From assembly GCF_963966145.1 (NCBI RefSeq), contig NC_091046.1, forward strand, positions 15,314,001-15,378,000: a stretch of 64,000 nt of DNA. Reading direction: 5' to 3'. The position numbers and the translations under genes are program-made. Positions 36,778-47,612 of the stretch are shown piece after piece. Every line of letters starts with the position of its first letter. The stretch's first letter is position 1. The notes under the pieces are model-generated. The model ran no database searches and was not told the DNA's origin. It saw nothing but the letters and a program-made list of their open reading frames with translations. This stretch comes from Tenebrio molitor. Its lineage: Eukaryota > Arthropoda > Insecta > Coleoptera > Tenebrionidae.

Positions 36778-37024
36778 TGTTGCGGCGTTGTACCGCAGGA
36801 AAAGAATTGTTGATTTTTAAATATTTAATAACTTCCAAACAATAACATTAACAAAGTATAAGTAAATGATTGTATAAAAATGGTTATGTCTGTTTGAATT
36901 TGTTTGACTGATCTGATGTATCTGTCGTATCTGTTGGATGCGTCTCGCTTTTTAAGAGAGGGTGGTGGGGTGCGGTCCTCCCTGGTCAGGTACCTAAACT
37001 AACGGTACAGGTCGGTCCTGTACA
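36778..37024 (-). repeat. 5' LTR of the BEL element
   Basis: 247 bp. On the minus strand it starts TGTACAGGACC and ends GCCGCAACA. It should hold the promoter; a CTTAAAAAGC segment and an ATCAGTC initiator-like site are visible but unproven. Confidence 0.93.
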
Positions 37025-37029
37025 ATCTG

Positions 37030-37118
37030 AAACTTCGATTGGTTCAATCTGATCACGTGTTCAGTTAATCTCGCATTTGATTACGATTAACCTAATTTTG
37101 CTTCTGTACACTGGCCCT
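37030..37118. mobile_element. MITE split by the BEL element, right part
   Basis: Continues the element begun at 30953, ending CACTGGCCCT before TA (37119-37120). The BEL duplication ATCTG came from inside this MITE. Confidence 0.8.
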
Positions 37119-37120
37119 TA

Positions 37121-37247
37121 GGCCCGGTTTATTCACTTTCAAGTAAATTTATCTGGCCAGTAGTTGCTATGATTTAGAATCTGCTATTGGTAGATCCATG
37201 GTTATTACCGTTCAAATAAAGTTACTTGAAGGTGAATAAACCGGGCC
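37121..37247. mobile_element. PIF/Harbinger-like MITE, TTA target duplication
   Basis: 127 bp with ends GGCCCGGTTTATTCAC and TTCAAGTAA in both orientations. The TTA duplication is at 37118-37120 and 37248-37250. It sits exactly at the edge of the BEL-split MITE and shares its flanking TA. Confidence 0.75.
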
Positions 37248-37250
37248 TTA

Positions 37251-38431
37251 ATCTGCTTTTTATTTATAAAATTAGAAACGGTCAAAATAGTGTTCCGCTA
37301 ATTTTTTTGATCAGTGGATAATTTTCACCATTAGTTATTTCAAGATGCTATCTTATGATCAAAATTACAAAGTTAAACCTTGTAGTACATACTTGTAATA
37401 AAAGGCTGGGGGGTGGTGCCTGGTATTTTATTTGTTTTTGTTACTTGTAATTAATCTGAGGTCAATTATTAAATTTACATACATATTTCATCTTTACAGT
37501 GTCGTATAAGGAATATAAACTTTACGACTAAAATATCTCCTGTTAGTATTCCCTGCCATTTGCCCGATATTTATAGCGTTTCAAATCCGTGACATGACAA
37601 TTTTCAGTTAAGCTTTAGAATAAAAGGTGCCTACACTAATGTAGTGAACCCTTGTTAATTTTGACTAATTGAGGCTTAAAGCGTTAAAATAACGAAATTG
37701 TGAATTATAGAAAAGGATCTTTATTTAGCACCGCCGGTAAAAAATTTAAGCAGTCAACTGACATCATCCACGTAAATGAAACATGACCACGTAATTTTAC
37801 AACCACAAAAGTCGGATGGTTCTAACACACTTAGGATTATACATAATGTAAAAAGATTTTATTTTAATTTAGGTTATTTTCACCACAGGGTTGTTTGTTG
37901 CATATTCAATCTGCAACAGCTTATACATATTTTGATTCCGAATGTTAAGCCAATAAACTCGATAAATTTGAAAATATGGTGGCATTTAATTAAATCCATG
38001 TAGGGCAAATAATATGGTTGCTTTCTTTAAATTGTAAGTGACAGGTGTGTTTGAAAAGCTTTATCATAAAAATTAAGTGTTTTATTGGGATCGTAAGATC
38101 TCTTACCTTATTTTTATTTAATTTGTTAGACCTATCAACCTGAATGGAGACCCACACAAAGAATCGAATTAGGTCCAAAGGATACCAAATGTTAAGTCAC
38201 GCGCCAACTAAGTGATGTCGTCTAAATAGGTCGAACAATAAAGCGCGATTATCACAGATTAGAGACATACTTAAAGGCATCTGTTAAAGTACCCGTAGGG
38301 CCAGAAAATTACCTTTTCCAGTTTACCAAATTTTTTAGCTGAATAATTTGTGAGGCTATATTTTTGTAAATGTTTAAATTTCATGTTCAGTAGATATATT
38401 TTTGGTCCACTTTGTCTTTAGTTATAGTTAG
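37251..38431. other. No feature recognised
   Basis: AT-rich sequence; the ORFs of 62-75 codons have no motif and poor codon character. Confidence 0.45.
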
Positions 38432-38545
38432 TTATAGTGATTTTTAAAGTTGTGCAGATATTTTATCCTGTGATAGAACCCCACAAAGGTAATGATTGAG
38501 CCAATAATGCCTTATACAAATGTTGATATTTTCCAGAAAAAGGCG
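38432..38545 (+). mobile_element. End fragment of the DUF4817-type transposon
   Basis: Aligns to the first 110 bp of the element at 48874 (GTTGTGCAGATATTTT, then CCTGTGATAGA and CCCCACAAA). It is cut off by the MITE at 38546. Confidence 0.65.
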
Positions 38546-38791
38546 GTACTATTCCGGACACGGAATGTTGGCCAACATTTTTTAGACATTTCAAAAAAAA
38601 AAAAGATGTAAACCAATCATTAGTGTCATTAATATAAATGACAATTATTAAAAATCACTTTGAAGTTTTTCTTGTGACATCAAAAAAAGCAGGGAAATGT
38701 CATTATCGAGTCAAAAGATGGGTTATACTCAATAAAGGCCAGTTCACACAGAGTTATTTGTTCGTCAAATGTCAGTTGTGGCCAATAGTAC
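38546..38791. mobile_element. MITE family with GTACTATTCCGGA ends, copy 2
   Basis: Aligns to 26711-26962 throughout, including AACATTTTTTAGACATTTC and TGTCAGTTGTGGCCAATA. The right terminal segment has lost about ten bases. Confidence 0.8.
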
Positions 38792-39007
38792 TTAAAAAAT
38801 TTTCATTCATAATACCACGAGTAATCCAAATTATGTCGATTACACTGGTTTACACGGTTTATATACCTTAGTTGAAAATTGTAATTTCTTGTAGATTTTG
38901 GGGCACTGAGTTCAGAAAAAATATTCAAAAAATTCTATCACGTCAGGTTAAAAAACTATTTAATCTTTAACAATAATAATACAAGAGAAATTCCTAAATA
39001 AAAAAAA

Positions 39008-39860
39008 TCAAAAATGACCTATTTTACTTTGTTTCTTATAATTTTCTGCATCAGTTTCCCTTATAACAGACCAACAGTAATCCCCTAACATACTTTCATC
39101 CCAAAAGCCTTTGTGCTGATCTCCAAAAAATTTCAGATCGTGATGAAACCGCTCGCCCTGCTCGTCACTCGTGCTACCTAAGTTTTCACGAAAGAAGTCC
39201 AAATGCGAGTGAAGGAAATGTATTTTAAGAGACATATTTACACCCATCTAGTGATGGTGTAAATTGCGGGACAATTTCCCCATATTAGTCATCATTTCTT
39301 AAAAATCCTTTGGCAAAATTTTTAAAAGATATCCAAGAATTTTTTTCTTTCAAAGGCAAACAGGATGGGGTAGGATTTCTGAATGTAGAATCGACTTTGT
39401 GACAGATGGAACATCAGGACAAAGAATTTTATGTTTGTTTTTGGAATTTATACCTAATGTCCGTGTCATGCATAAATAACAGTCGTTTTCGTGATTCACG
39501 GGCTTCGCCAAAATACTGAAACTCCAAATCGAAGCATTTTTTTCCAGATACCCATCGTATTAGAGTTATCCTGCAGCTTTCACAAAAAACGTGTGAAACC
39601 CATTTCTTCTCTTGATTTGTTATTGCAAAACCAAATTAATGCAGATATCCTGATTTTAGTGCTTCTGATATAGATCTTCCTTTTTTTGCAAATATAAATT
39701 GTCCACAAACGCAACAAAAACGATCAGAAGGTAATTTACACGATCTACTATTATACACTTTGTACAATTTAGGACACTTTCTGATACCAGATGTCTTAAA
39801 ACAATGAACTTTAAATCGCAGGCATTCGTGCAGAGAAGCAGAAATATTATATTTTTTTGC
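39008..39860 (-). pseudogene. Decayed ORF of a repeated arthropod protein family, function unknown
   Basis: The last 79 codons are open (39008-39247) and include MSLKIHFLHSHLDFF, then SDEQGERFHHD and a MLGDYCW motif. I recognise this C-terminus as one found repeatedly in predicted proteins of insects and other animals. Upstream on the same strand, broken frames give CCVCGQF, FCESCRI and CSICH, a Cys-rich N-terminus typical of the same proteins, then VPQFTPSLDG-like sequence. Frame changes and stops separate these blocks. The wide repetition suggests mobile-element origin, but I cannot name an enzyme activity. Confidence 0.55.
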
Positions 39861-39981
39861 AAAAAACTGTGAGGTGATAAAAAGATTTTGATTATCATTT
39901 GTGTTTTATAGAAGGCAACTAAACATAAAAACAAGGTTTTGATAAAAGGTATATAAAAAAATAATTATTTGTAAACTAGTG

Positions 39982-40096
39982 TTATTTTTCAAACTGGTCA
40001 TGAATTATCAATTGTGCTTGGGAATGAATCCACGAGTGCGTCAGCACGAGTGAGATTCGCAAGCATAATTGAATGAGTGAAACCAGTTTGAAAAAT
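39982..40096. repeat. Long hairpin upstream of a recombinase fragment
   Basis: TTATTTTTCAAACTGGT pairs with ACCAGTTTGAAAAATA, and inside it AATTGTGCTTG pairs with CAAGCATAATT. The loop is CCACGAGTGCGTCAGCACGA. The ORF that begins at 40142 starts 45 bp beyond it. Confidence 0.75.
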
Positions 40097-40141
40097 AGTC
40101 TACATAATTTGGACTACGAGTTGTATTCGGAGGACTATTCC

Positions 40142-40300
40142 ATGAACCAACTTTGGCAATTTGGCAGCAAATCGGAAGAGGAAATTAATGCAGAAATCGA
40201 CGAAAATGTTTCCAACAACACAAAAAAGACACGTGAGTCCATTTGGAAGCAATTCTCAAGGCTGCATTCATTTGTTAAAAATTATCGCTGGGAACACTAG
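40142..40300 (+). pseudogene. Crypton-like tyrosine recombinase, N-terminal fragment
   Basis: A 52-codon frame from ATG to TAG. It begins with a charged segment, then reads ENVSNNTKKTRESIWKQF and ends KNYRWEH. The pattern NxxxNTKKxxxxxWxxF is the first helix of the SAM-like core-binding domain in Crypton-type and DUF3504 tyrosine recombinases. The rest of that domain and the catalytic domain are absent. The stop is followed within 10 bp by a second hairpin. The match is to a short motif, so the assignment is tentative. Confidence 0.45.
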
Positions 40301-40309
40301 TGGTACGGT

Positions 40310-40410
40310 GCGATCAATTAAAAAATAAATCGAGTCGGCGTGTTACCTATGGCAACCCATGCTATAGCATATGCTCCAAAGCAAACTCGATTTATTTTTT
40401 AAATGATCGC
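40310..40410. repeat. Long hairpin downstream of the recombinase fragment
   Basis: GCGATCAATTAAAAAATAAA pairs with its complement ending at 40410, and continues inward through TCGAGT and ACTCGA. The loop of about 50 bases contains GGCGTGTTACC and ATGCTATAGCAT. Confidence 0.8.
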
Positions 40411-40547
40411 TCGGTATTACCGATACAATTTCCACAAGTGGGAATATTCGGTCCAATTTTTTGAAACCATGGTAACAAATGTGTAAAATTGTGTTTTTAT
40501 TGGTCCATTTTTAACAAATGACAGGTGAATGGAATAGTCAAAAAAAT

Positions 40548-40852
40548 TTTTGGGAGCCATTGAATTTTATGAAAAAGATATTGTCATTTAATTCAAAATT
40601 AAGTCACTTTGACAAGAACAAATGACTTTCACCAACCTGGAGAAAATCGATATGGTTTTGATCCATGGCGAAGCCCGTAGACATTCAGAGCTAGCACGGC
40701 AAATCTACGGTGAAAGCTTTCCTCAAAGGATACTTTCCAATGCACGAGCCTTTGCATTTTCGCGATTTCGGGCGTTTCGAAATGAATAAGCGCCGTCTTG
40801 GCCGCCAACGAGAAGATCGCGTTTTAGTTGCAAAAGAAGAAATAAACATCTA
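40548..40852 (+). pseudogene. DUF4817-type transposase, N-terminal fragment
   Basis: ATG 40624 opens MTFTNLEKIDMVLIHGEAR, then SELARQIYGESFPQRILSN. This is the DUF4817 helix-turn-helix (usually ELADMxxIYGEAxxNxxxAxxLYxERFPxR). The frame breaks near 40788; a shifted frame continues RFEMNKRRLGRQRED to about 40850. The 75 bp upstream match the 5' untranslated part of the element at 48874. Everything downstream is gone, and a MITE sits at the break. Confidence 0.7.
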
Positions 40853-41015
40853 GGGGCAGTTTACAGAAGCGAAATTAAATTAATCCTAACCAAATGCGAG
40901 ATTAACTGAACACGTGATCAGATTGAACCGATTGAAATTGCCGTTTCATAGGTTAATCGCGCATTAAAATTTAATTCGAATTAAATATTTAATTCCCTTT
41001 ATATAAACTTGGCCC
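40853..41015. mobile_element. Intact copy of the MITE that BEL interrupted elsewhere
   Basis: TA flanks (40851-40852, 41016-41017). Ends GGGGCAGTTTACAGAAG and GGGCCAAGTTTATATAA. Reverse-orientation match to 30953-31027 plus 37030-37118. Confidence 0.8.
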
Positions 41016-41017
41016 TA

Positions 41018-42192
41018 ACTTTTATTTGTTTTGAAAAGCAACGCTTTATCAAGCGAGTAAAATTTGTTAAATCTGGCAAAGAAAATCAACAATTTAAATG
41101 TCCTTTGAAGCTGCACAATTTTAGTATTGCAGTTATTGTGAATATTGATAATCACAATGGCTTACCAGTATTATCATATATTTTACAATGAAAACTCGTA
41201 GATACTTCAGTTATTTTTTCAAAATTATTTTCGTATTTTTGTTAAATAAATGACACAAAGTAGAAAGAGTAAAATGTTATACTCGTTTAATAAAATGTAT
41301 TACAGCACTCGTTCTCTACAGTACCACTTCTTACACTAATTATAATAGTATATTACATATTATTTTACAGCTTAGGGAACTTTATTTTACACTTCAGCAC
41401 ACTTGCACCTAACCAAATTTGGTATAGAATTAAAGAATAAACAAAATGAAGTTTGGGTAAAATATTCGACAGTGCTTCATTATAACTTTTATCACCGTAT
41501 TCACTCATTTTGTGGAAATAATTATAAATGTACACGTTTCAACATTGTGGCAGCTTTCGACCTGTAGTTGGTTACCTAGTTATGCAATGGCAGTGGAAAG
41601 TTCGTGCTACCTGATTTATATTTTGAAATTTTTAAATTTTTTCGTAATGATTTTATTTTACAGAAAGATTGCATTGCAAAAAATTAATATCCAGAATGTT
41701 AGGTAATTGATCTGCCAAAATGTAAATATCAATGTATTATATCAGGCAAAATTGGGTCAATTTTTCCTCAATCATTTTTTATTTGGATGCTAATTAATTT
41801 CGATCAAAATGGGATGCGAAAAAAATGTGCCCCATCGTTTGAGATTCGCAATTAAAAAAAAGTTTCGTTTCCAAGGAAATTACTTACATTTTTTACAGTA
41901 GTAGTGACTGCAATAATACAATTTTCAGTGGTTCTCAACGAGTTGGTGTAACTTTTTTGTCAACAGATTTAAAATGAACTATGCAGCTGAGTCAAAAACG
42001 AGTGAGGACTTTTTGAATCTGATCAGCGATCTGATACTCTTTTTAAAGTTTGGCAGGACATTTACCTAACACCCTTTATGTAGCTTATGTGTAAAGCACT
42101 TTTTTACGCATGGCTTTATACAACTTGCTACGTTGATCTGTATAAGCTTACCCCTAGTAAGAAAAGAATGTTTTTTTTTACACATATTGCAT
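41018..42192. other. No feature recognised
   Basis: AT-rich, no ORF with motifs, no inverted repeat noted. Confidence 0.45.
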
Positions 42193-42512
42193 AATATGTA
42201 GTAGTTTATTTGACGAGTTTGTGTGTAAATTGGACCTTTTTTGGCACGCGTGGGCCATTTTAAAACGCGAGTGAAACGACCGTTTTAAAGGCCCACGAGT
42301 GCCAAAAAAGGCCCAATTTACACACGAACGAGTGGAATACAACGTTTTTTTGTTCGACGAGCCCCTTTAAGGCTCCAAATCGCTTAAAACCTTTAAAATT
42401 AGCTTGACGTTTCGTTTTGACAAGTTGTGACATTTATCAAAATCCGTTCACATAGGAGAAAATTCTCAAATTCTGACAGTGTCGAACAAAAAATAACTAT
42501 TTTCACAGCAAT
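42193..42512. repeat. Hairpin-bearing repeat, copy 2
   Basis: Reverse-orientation copy of 9460-9790. The hairpin arms hold TGTAAATTGG, a T tract and GGCACGCGTGGGCC, with inner loop TTTTAAAACGCGAGTG...CGTTTTAAA. It ends with CTGACAGTGTCGAAC. Segment 42513-42966 shows nothing further. Confidence 0.75.
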
Positions 42513-42966
42513 CCTTCGATAAACACGTATATAGTTTGTGTTACTTACTACCTACTGAAAGATGACCCTTTAATGATCACTTATCATAATTTTCTTGTGG
42601 AATAAATCATTTTTAGAAGAACAGTTTGTTTCAGTTATTTTTTTATAAGGCCTGTGATTGCGGTAATTTAAAAAAAAACCTTGTTCAAAGAAAAGGAACT
42701 AATGTTATTCGCAATTATAATGGTAAGAGACTAATTCTCTGCAAAAGATTTTATATCAAAATGACATTTAGAAATAATTAACTTACTGTTAAAAGGCGTA
42801 TATAACTAATAAGTGATTCATTCAGCTTTTTATATAGAGGAAAAACATTCCAAAAATATTTGAACGAATAATTAATTTATTACTGTAGGTCCTATATTTA
42901 CAACTAACTTACACCAAGCCTACACTATTTACTGAAAATATTAAAAAATGATAATATCTTATCTTA

Positions 42967-44327
42967 GTCCAGTCAATAGAGACATAAAAATGGCTCCACC
43001 TTGCAAAAGGTACAGAAAAGTTTATACTTGGCAGGTATCTTCTATTAGGCATATTATTAATATTGCCGAGTTTGCGACCATGGGTGTTGTCGCTCGCCCC
43101 GCCATACTGGAGAATAGGGGTGGAAAATCACATTTCTGCGATTATTTCATTATCCGTGCGAGATGCGTCTATCTAAGTTATTATAAAAAATGTAGAGCGT
43201 ACAATTCTCTACATTTTTTGTTCTTCATGTTTTTTTGTCAGATCAATAGTTTCGTAGTTACAGCGTGTAGAAATCGAGAATTTCTATTATTTTTGTACTT
43301 TTTATTCTTTTCCACACCACCACAGAGGTAGAGCAATAGGGTGTATTTTGATGGATCCAAATGATCTGGATCGATCGGTTTAGATGAGCTGAATTCATCA
43401 TAGTTTATGAATTCGAGAATTCCTCTTGAGAATTTTCCTCTTGTTCCTCAGGGTCATCATCATCATCATCAGGATCATTTGGCGTTTACCTGTTTCATTA
43501 GTATACACGTTGGAGTCCGATATTCCCGTAGACGGACAAACAATAAATGCTCGATTTCTACAGGCTCTAACTACGAAACTATTGATCTGACAAAAAAAAC
43601 GTAAAGAACAAAAATTGTAGAGAATTGTATGTTCTACATTTTTTGTAAGTGGTTAGATATACGTATCTCGCACGGATAATGAAATAATCACAGACGTTCC
43701 AGAATCTGAAGATCAAGACGAACAAATATCTGAAATCAATGAATTTCTATTTTGGCAAACGCCAGATGATCTTGATGATGATGATGATGACCCTGAGGAA
43801 CAAGAGGAAAATTTTCAAGAGGAATTCCCGAATTCATAAACTCTGATGAATTCAGCTCATCTATACCGTTCGATCCAGATCATTAGGGTCCGTCTGCGCT
43901 ACAAAGAGATCAAAAAGAGTAAAACAGTAAACTTCTACTGCATCGTGGACTATGCCCACTGGGGACACCACATCAAAAAAAAAACGCACCCTATTGCTCT
44001 ACCTCTGTGGTGGTGTGGAAAAGAATAAAAAATACAAAAATAACTGAAATTCTCTATTTCTATACGCTGTAACTACGAAACTATTGATCTGACAAAAAAC
44101 ATAAAGAACAAAAAATGTAGAGAATTGCATGCTCTACATTTTCTATAATAACTTAGATAATCGCAAAAATGTGATTTTGCACCCCTATTCTCCAGTATGG
44201 CGGGGCGAGCGGCAACCCCCCCAAGGTCGCAAACTCAACAACATTAATAATATGCCTGATAGAAGATACCTGCCAAGTATAAACTTTGCTGTACCTTTTG
44301 CAAGGTAAAACTCCCTATTGATTGGAC
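42967..44327. mobile_element. Large fold-back element with coding arms
   Basis: 1361 bp between TA flanks (42965-42966, 44328-44329), with ends GTCCAGTCAATAG and GTCCAATCAATAG. Almost the whole element is two inverted arms of about 600 bp, each with CCTTGCAAAAGGTACAG, CGCCCCGCCATACTGGAG and a stop-ended acidic reading frame. A third, partial copy of the GTAGAGAATTG stem-loop segment lies in the middle (43557-43700). In the right arm the frame runs to a stop near 43838 and includes a run of six Asp followed by PEEQEEN. The left arm lacks about 95 bp present in the right. No transposase core is visible. Confidence 0.8.
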
Positions 44328-44345
44328 TATCTATAGACATATATC

Positions 44346-44473
44346 ATCGCGGTCAAAAATAACTAGTACAGTGTGTTACTGTAGAAGTGTAGACACTTCC
44401 AAAACTCATTTAAACTCATTCAGTTTGGAAATGTCTACATTAACATACTGTCCCAGTTATTTTTGACCGCGAT
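44346..44473. mobile_element. Palindromic MITE with CGCGGTCAAAAATAAC ends
   Basis: Arms of about 55 bp: CGCGGTCAAAAATAACT, then ACAGT and GTAGA segments, mirrored. The target duplication is ambiguous (AT or TA). It lies 18 bp after the fold-back element. Confidence 0.75.
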
Positions 44474-44516
44474 AGTATGCTCGTATACATATTTTTGAAA
44501 ATATTGTAAATAGGTA

Positions 44517-44870
44517 CAGGGTGTTGTGGAAATCCACGTAATAAATTTAACCACCAATAGGACTCGTTAAAATAAACATTTTTTTATTTACATATAATTT
44601 TCTCCGCAAATAAAAAAAAAATTACTCGAATGAAAAATAGTAAACGTGTATTAGAATAGCGATCGTTCTTTCTTCAAAAAACCTGTGAAATTTTTAACGC
44701 ACAAAAACATTTTCATTCACTCTTTCGCTTCAATTCTCATGAGCGAAGTGTCAAATTAGGGGTTAGAAAAATGAAAAAAAAAATGCGATTAAAAAAAGTC
44801 AAAATGTAAAAAATGTGTATTTCAAAAAGTTGCTGAATAAATTTATAACGTGGACTTCCATAACACCCAG
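44517..44870. mobile_element. MITE, TA target duplication
   Basis: Ends CAGGGTGTTGTGGAAATC and CTGGGTGTTATGGAAGTC, then CACGT and AATAAATTTA-like segments. TA at 44515-44516 and 44871-44872. 354 bp, non-coding. From 44873 to 45668 nothing was recognised. Confidence 0.75.
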
Positions 44871-46386
44871 TAGAAGAATAATGATCATTAGTAAAAATTA
44901 GTAAGAATTTATTGTTACTTACAATAATTTGAATATTTAAAACTTGTGAAAGTCGACTGTGTACTTAAGTTCGCATGTCTCCTCTTAGACTTAGTTTTGT
45001 AGCCTTAAATGAAGAATTTCGGGAACATTTTCCCGTCGAAGTTTCTACCATTCTTACGACGACACAGTTGAATGGAGAATTGTTAAATTATTTTTGGTCA
45101 TAACCTGCTTTGACTAATATTTTTTGATCGCACGGTAGTAAAAATGTGTTAATTTTATTTTGTAATATGATGAGGTATAGGATATTAACGAATGGAACTG
45201 ACGTCCCAACTTTACTGAATTGATTTCAATCCCGAATTTGATAAATTATGAGTGATTTAAAATGCATTGCTATGTAATACTGTTTGATCTATGTTTTGAA
45301 TAAATTAATTTATTTACTTATTGCAGTTCATTAGCATTCATTGCAGTATATTAATATTACAGTATAATTGTAAGCTGCTAACTGCAGGGAATTTAGCAAT
45401 TTAACCAAATAGGTCACTACAGCAAAGTACATGAGGAAGGGATAACAGAGAATTAACTAGTACACCTCTCTACTGAACATATTTCTTTTTATTTAATCCA
45501 CATAATATTTTAATTCTTGGAAATTAATGTGTATGTTTTGTTATTTTTTAATCTGCAAATGGTGCTGGGGGCACTATTAACTTTAAAATTTTAAATAGCA
45601 AGAGACCTTATGTGATATGTCATTTAAAATATTTTTTAATTTTCTATTCAAGACTGGCTTGATTTCCCGCAATTTCGTACCACCAAGTTGTATTTGGCGT
45701 GACAATTCGACGAAAGAAATGTTCATTTTCAAATTTTACACTTTTTTTTAAATTTATACGTAGTCTTATGACTCTCAAAGCTTTAGTTTTAACACAAAAA
45801 TTTTACTATGGATCAAAAATGAGTATCAAAAAGGAAGAGAGAATTACAGCGATAATCCTGGGAAGGAGCAGAGATTACAGAGACAATTCCACTCAGAAAA
45901 TTTCAACCAATCAGCTTGTAGTATTTTGAATCATTGGACCAATTAGGAACGAATTACACCGATAATTTAGCATGGTCCTAAAATTATCGAAAAATTATCG
46001 CTGTAATCATCTCCACCTTCCAAAAATTATCGCTGTAATTTTCTCCTCGAATTTTGATAAACTCGTTTTTGGTCCACAACAAAATTTTTGTTGTTTTCAA
46101 CTACGTTAACTAACGCTTTGAGAGTCATAAGAATACGTATAAATTTAAAAAAATGTGTAAAATTCGAAAATGAAATTTTCCTTCGTGGAATTGTCATGCC
46201 TAAAGCTCGAATTATATGCACTAAAAAAAAGAAGGAAATATGCGCATATATATGCACGCTTTTTAGCTAAATATGCACTGAAATATGCACAAATATGCAT
46301 AAACATGCTATAATATGCCCTACCACTTTAATAAAAAAAGACAAATTTCACAGATTTAATGTATTTATTCAAAATTTATTAATATA

Positions 46387-47612
46387 CAGTGAGCGGCAAA
46401 AGTATGGAATAAATTCATTAAAAATTAAACAAATTTTATTTCAAAAAAATCTTTGGATGGGTCAATTTTAGTTTATAAAAATACATATTTTAAAACCAAA
46501 TAAAATTCCAAGCAGTCATTTATTATCGAGTGATGACGTCATCGATGTTTTTTTTTAAATGGAAACCCTGTATTTATTTTGCTGATTCTGATAGCCCTTT
46601 TAATTGTTTAAACGACAGTATAAAAATTTTGTTATCTTACATAAGGAAATTTTTGAGAAAAAAAAATGTAAAAAATAAATTTTATAACGAACAAAAACAA
46701 GTCAAAAACTGTGTTACAAAGTACTTAAAATTAAGGAATTAAATGGTCGAATTGCCATCCCCAGCTTGTTGACAATAAACAAGTCTTTGAAGAAATTCCT
46801 CCTGTTTTAGTTTTATCTAGTTTTATCCACGCACCCAATCAAAATTAAAATTTCTATACCGCGTTAGTCACGAGAGACTTCCGATGAAAACTTCGTTATA
46901 TGCAACCGAAACTACAATTTACAATGGTTTCTACCTTCCTAAATTTATCAAAAGTAATACTTAAATCAACCATTGCTGGCCCTTATTGTCTGTCATGTCA
47001 GTTTGCACATTTATTATATATTAATTTTCGCTCATAACATCAATAAAGAGAAAGTGTCATGATTAATTTTATTCGCCAAGCTACTTGGATTGCTAACTTA
47101 TTTCGAATTAAACAAAATATCAAGTTCTAGGAGTTTCTTGTATTTTAGGTTGCATATAACGAAATTTTCATCGGAAGTGTCTCCTGAATAATCCTGTACG
47201 TTGTTTCTGTTAAATGAGTCATTTTCGAAAACGTTTTGTAAAACAAATAACACAAACGATTGAAACAATTGCCGGTACTATTTGACTGTTTGATTTATCT
47301 ATTTGATTTTTTGACTTGTTTTTGTTCCTTATAAAATTTACTTTTTCCATTTTTTTTTCTCAAAAATTTCCTTATGTAAGATAACAAAATTTTTATACTG
47401 CCGTTTAGACAATTAAAAGGGCTCTCAGAATCAAGAAAAAAAATAGGGAGTTTCTATTTAAAAAAATACCGATGACGTCATCACTCGCAAACAATTGACT
47501 GCTCGAAATTTTGTTTGGTATTAAAATATGTATTTTGATAAACTAAAATTGACCCGTCCAAAAAATTGTTTATATTTTAATTAATTCATTGCATAGGTAC
47601 TTTTGACAAAAA
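46387..47612. mobile_element. Long-TIR element inside the hAT, third level
   Basis: Inverted arms of about 310 bp. The left starts CAGTGAGCGGCAAAAGTATG, a Tc1/mariner-like end. Both arms carry GGGTCAATTTTAGTTTAT, GTGATGACGTCATCG and TTGTTATCTTACATAAGG. The very end of the right arm is diverged, so its boundary is approximate. No transposase. Confidence 0.7.
46867..47195. mobile_element. MITE inside the long-TIR element, fourth level
   Basis: CTTCCGATGAAAACTTCG followed by TTATATGCAACC at the left is mirrored at 47146-47195. Arms about 48 bp. Confidence 0.7.

Larger units (their letters stand above)
31028..37024 (-). mobile_element. BEL/Pao LTR retrotransposon, complete
   Basis: A 5997-bp element transcribed on the minus strand. 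It has two 247-bp LTRs with TG...CA ends, a primer-binding site, an intact Gag-Pol frame, a polypurine tract, and a 5-bp target duplication ATCTG (31023-31027 and 37025-37029). LTRs differ at one visible position (31194 G versus 36944 C), so insertion is recent. There is no env-like ORF. All parts look intact, so it may be autonomous. Confidence 0.93.

Noticed and set aside
31028..37024. An env-like gene in the BEL element
   Set aside because: Only the Gag-Pol frame is long; there is no space or ORF for an envelope protein.
43459..43475. (CAT)n run as a microsatellite
   Set aside because: It is the antisense of the encoded Asp run in the fold-back element arm.
45699..46257. Two ORFs encoding nearly the same peptide on opposite strands
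   Set aside because: They are the two arms of an inverted repeat, not genes.
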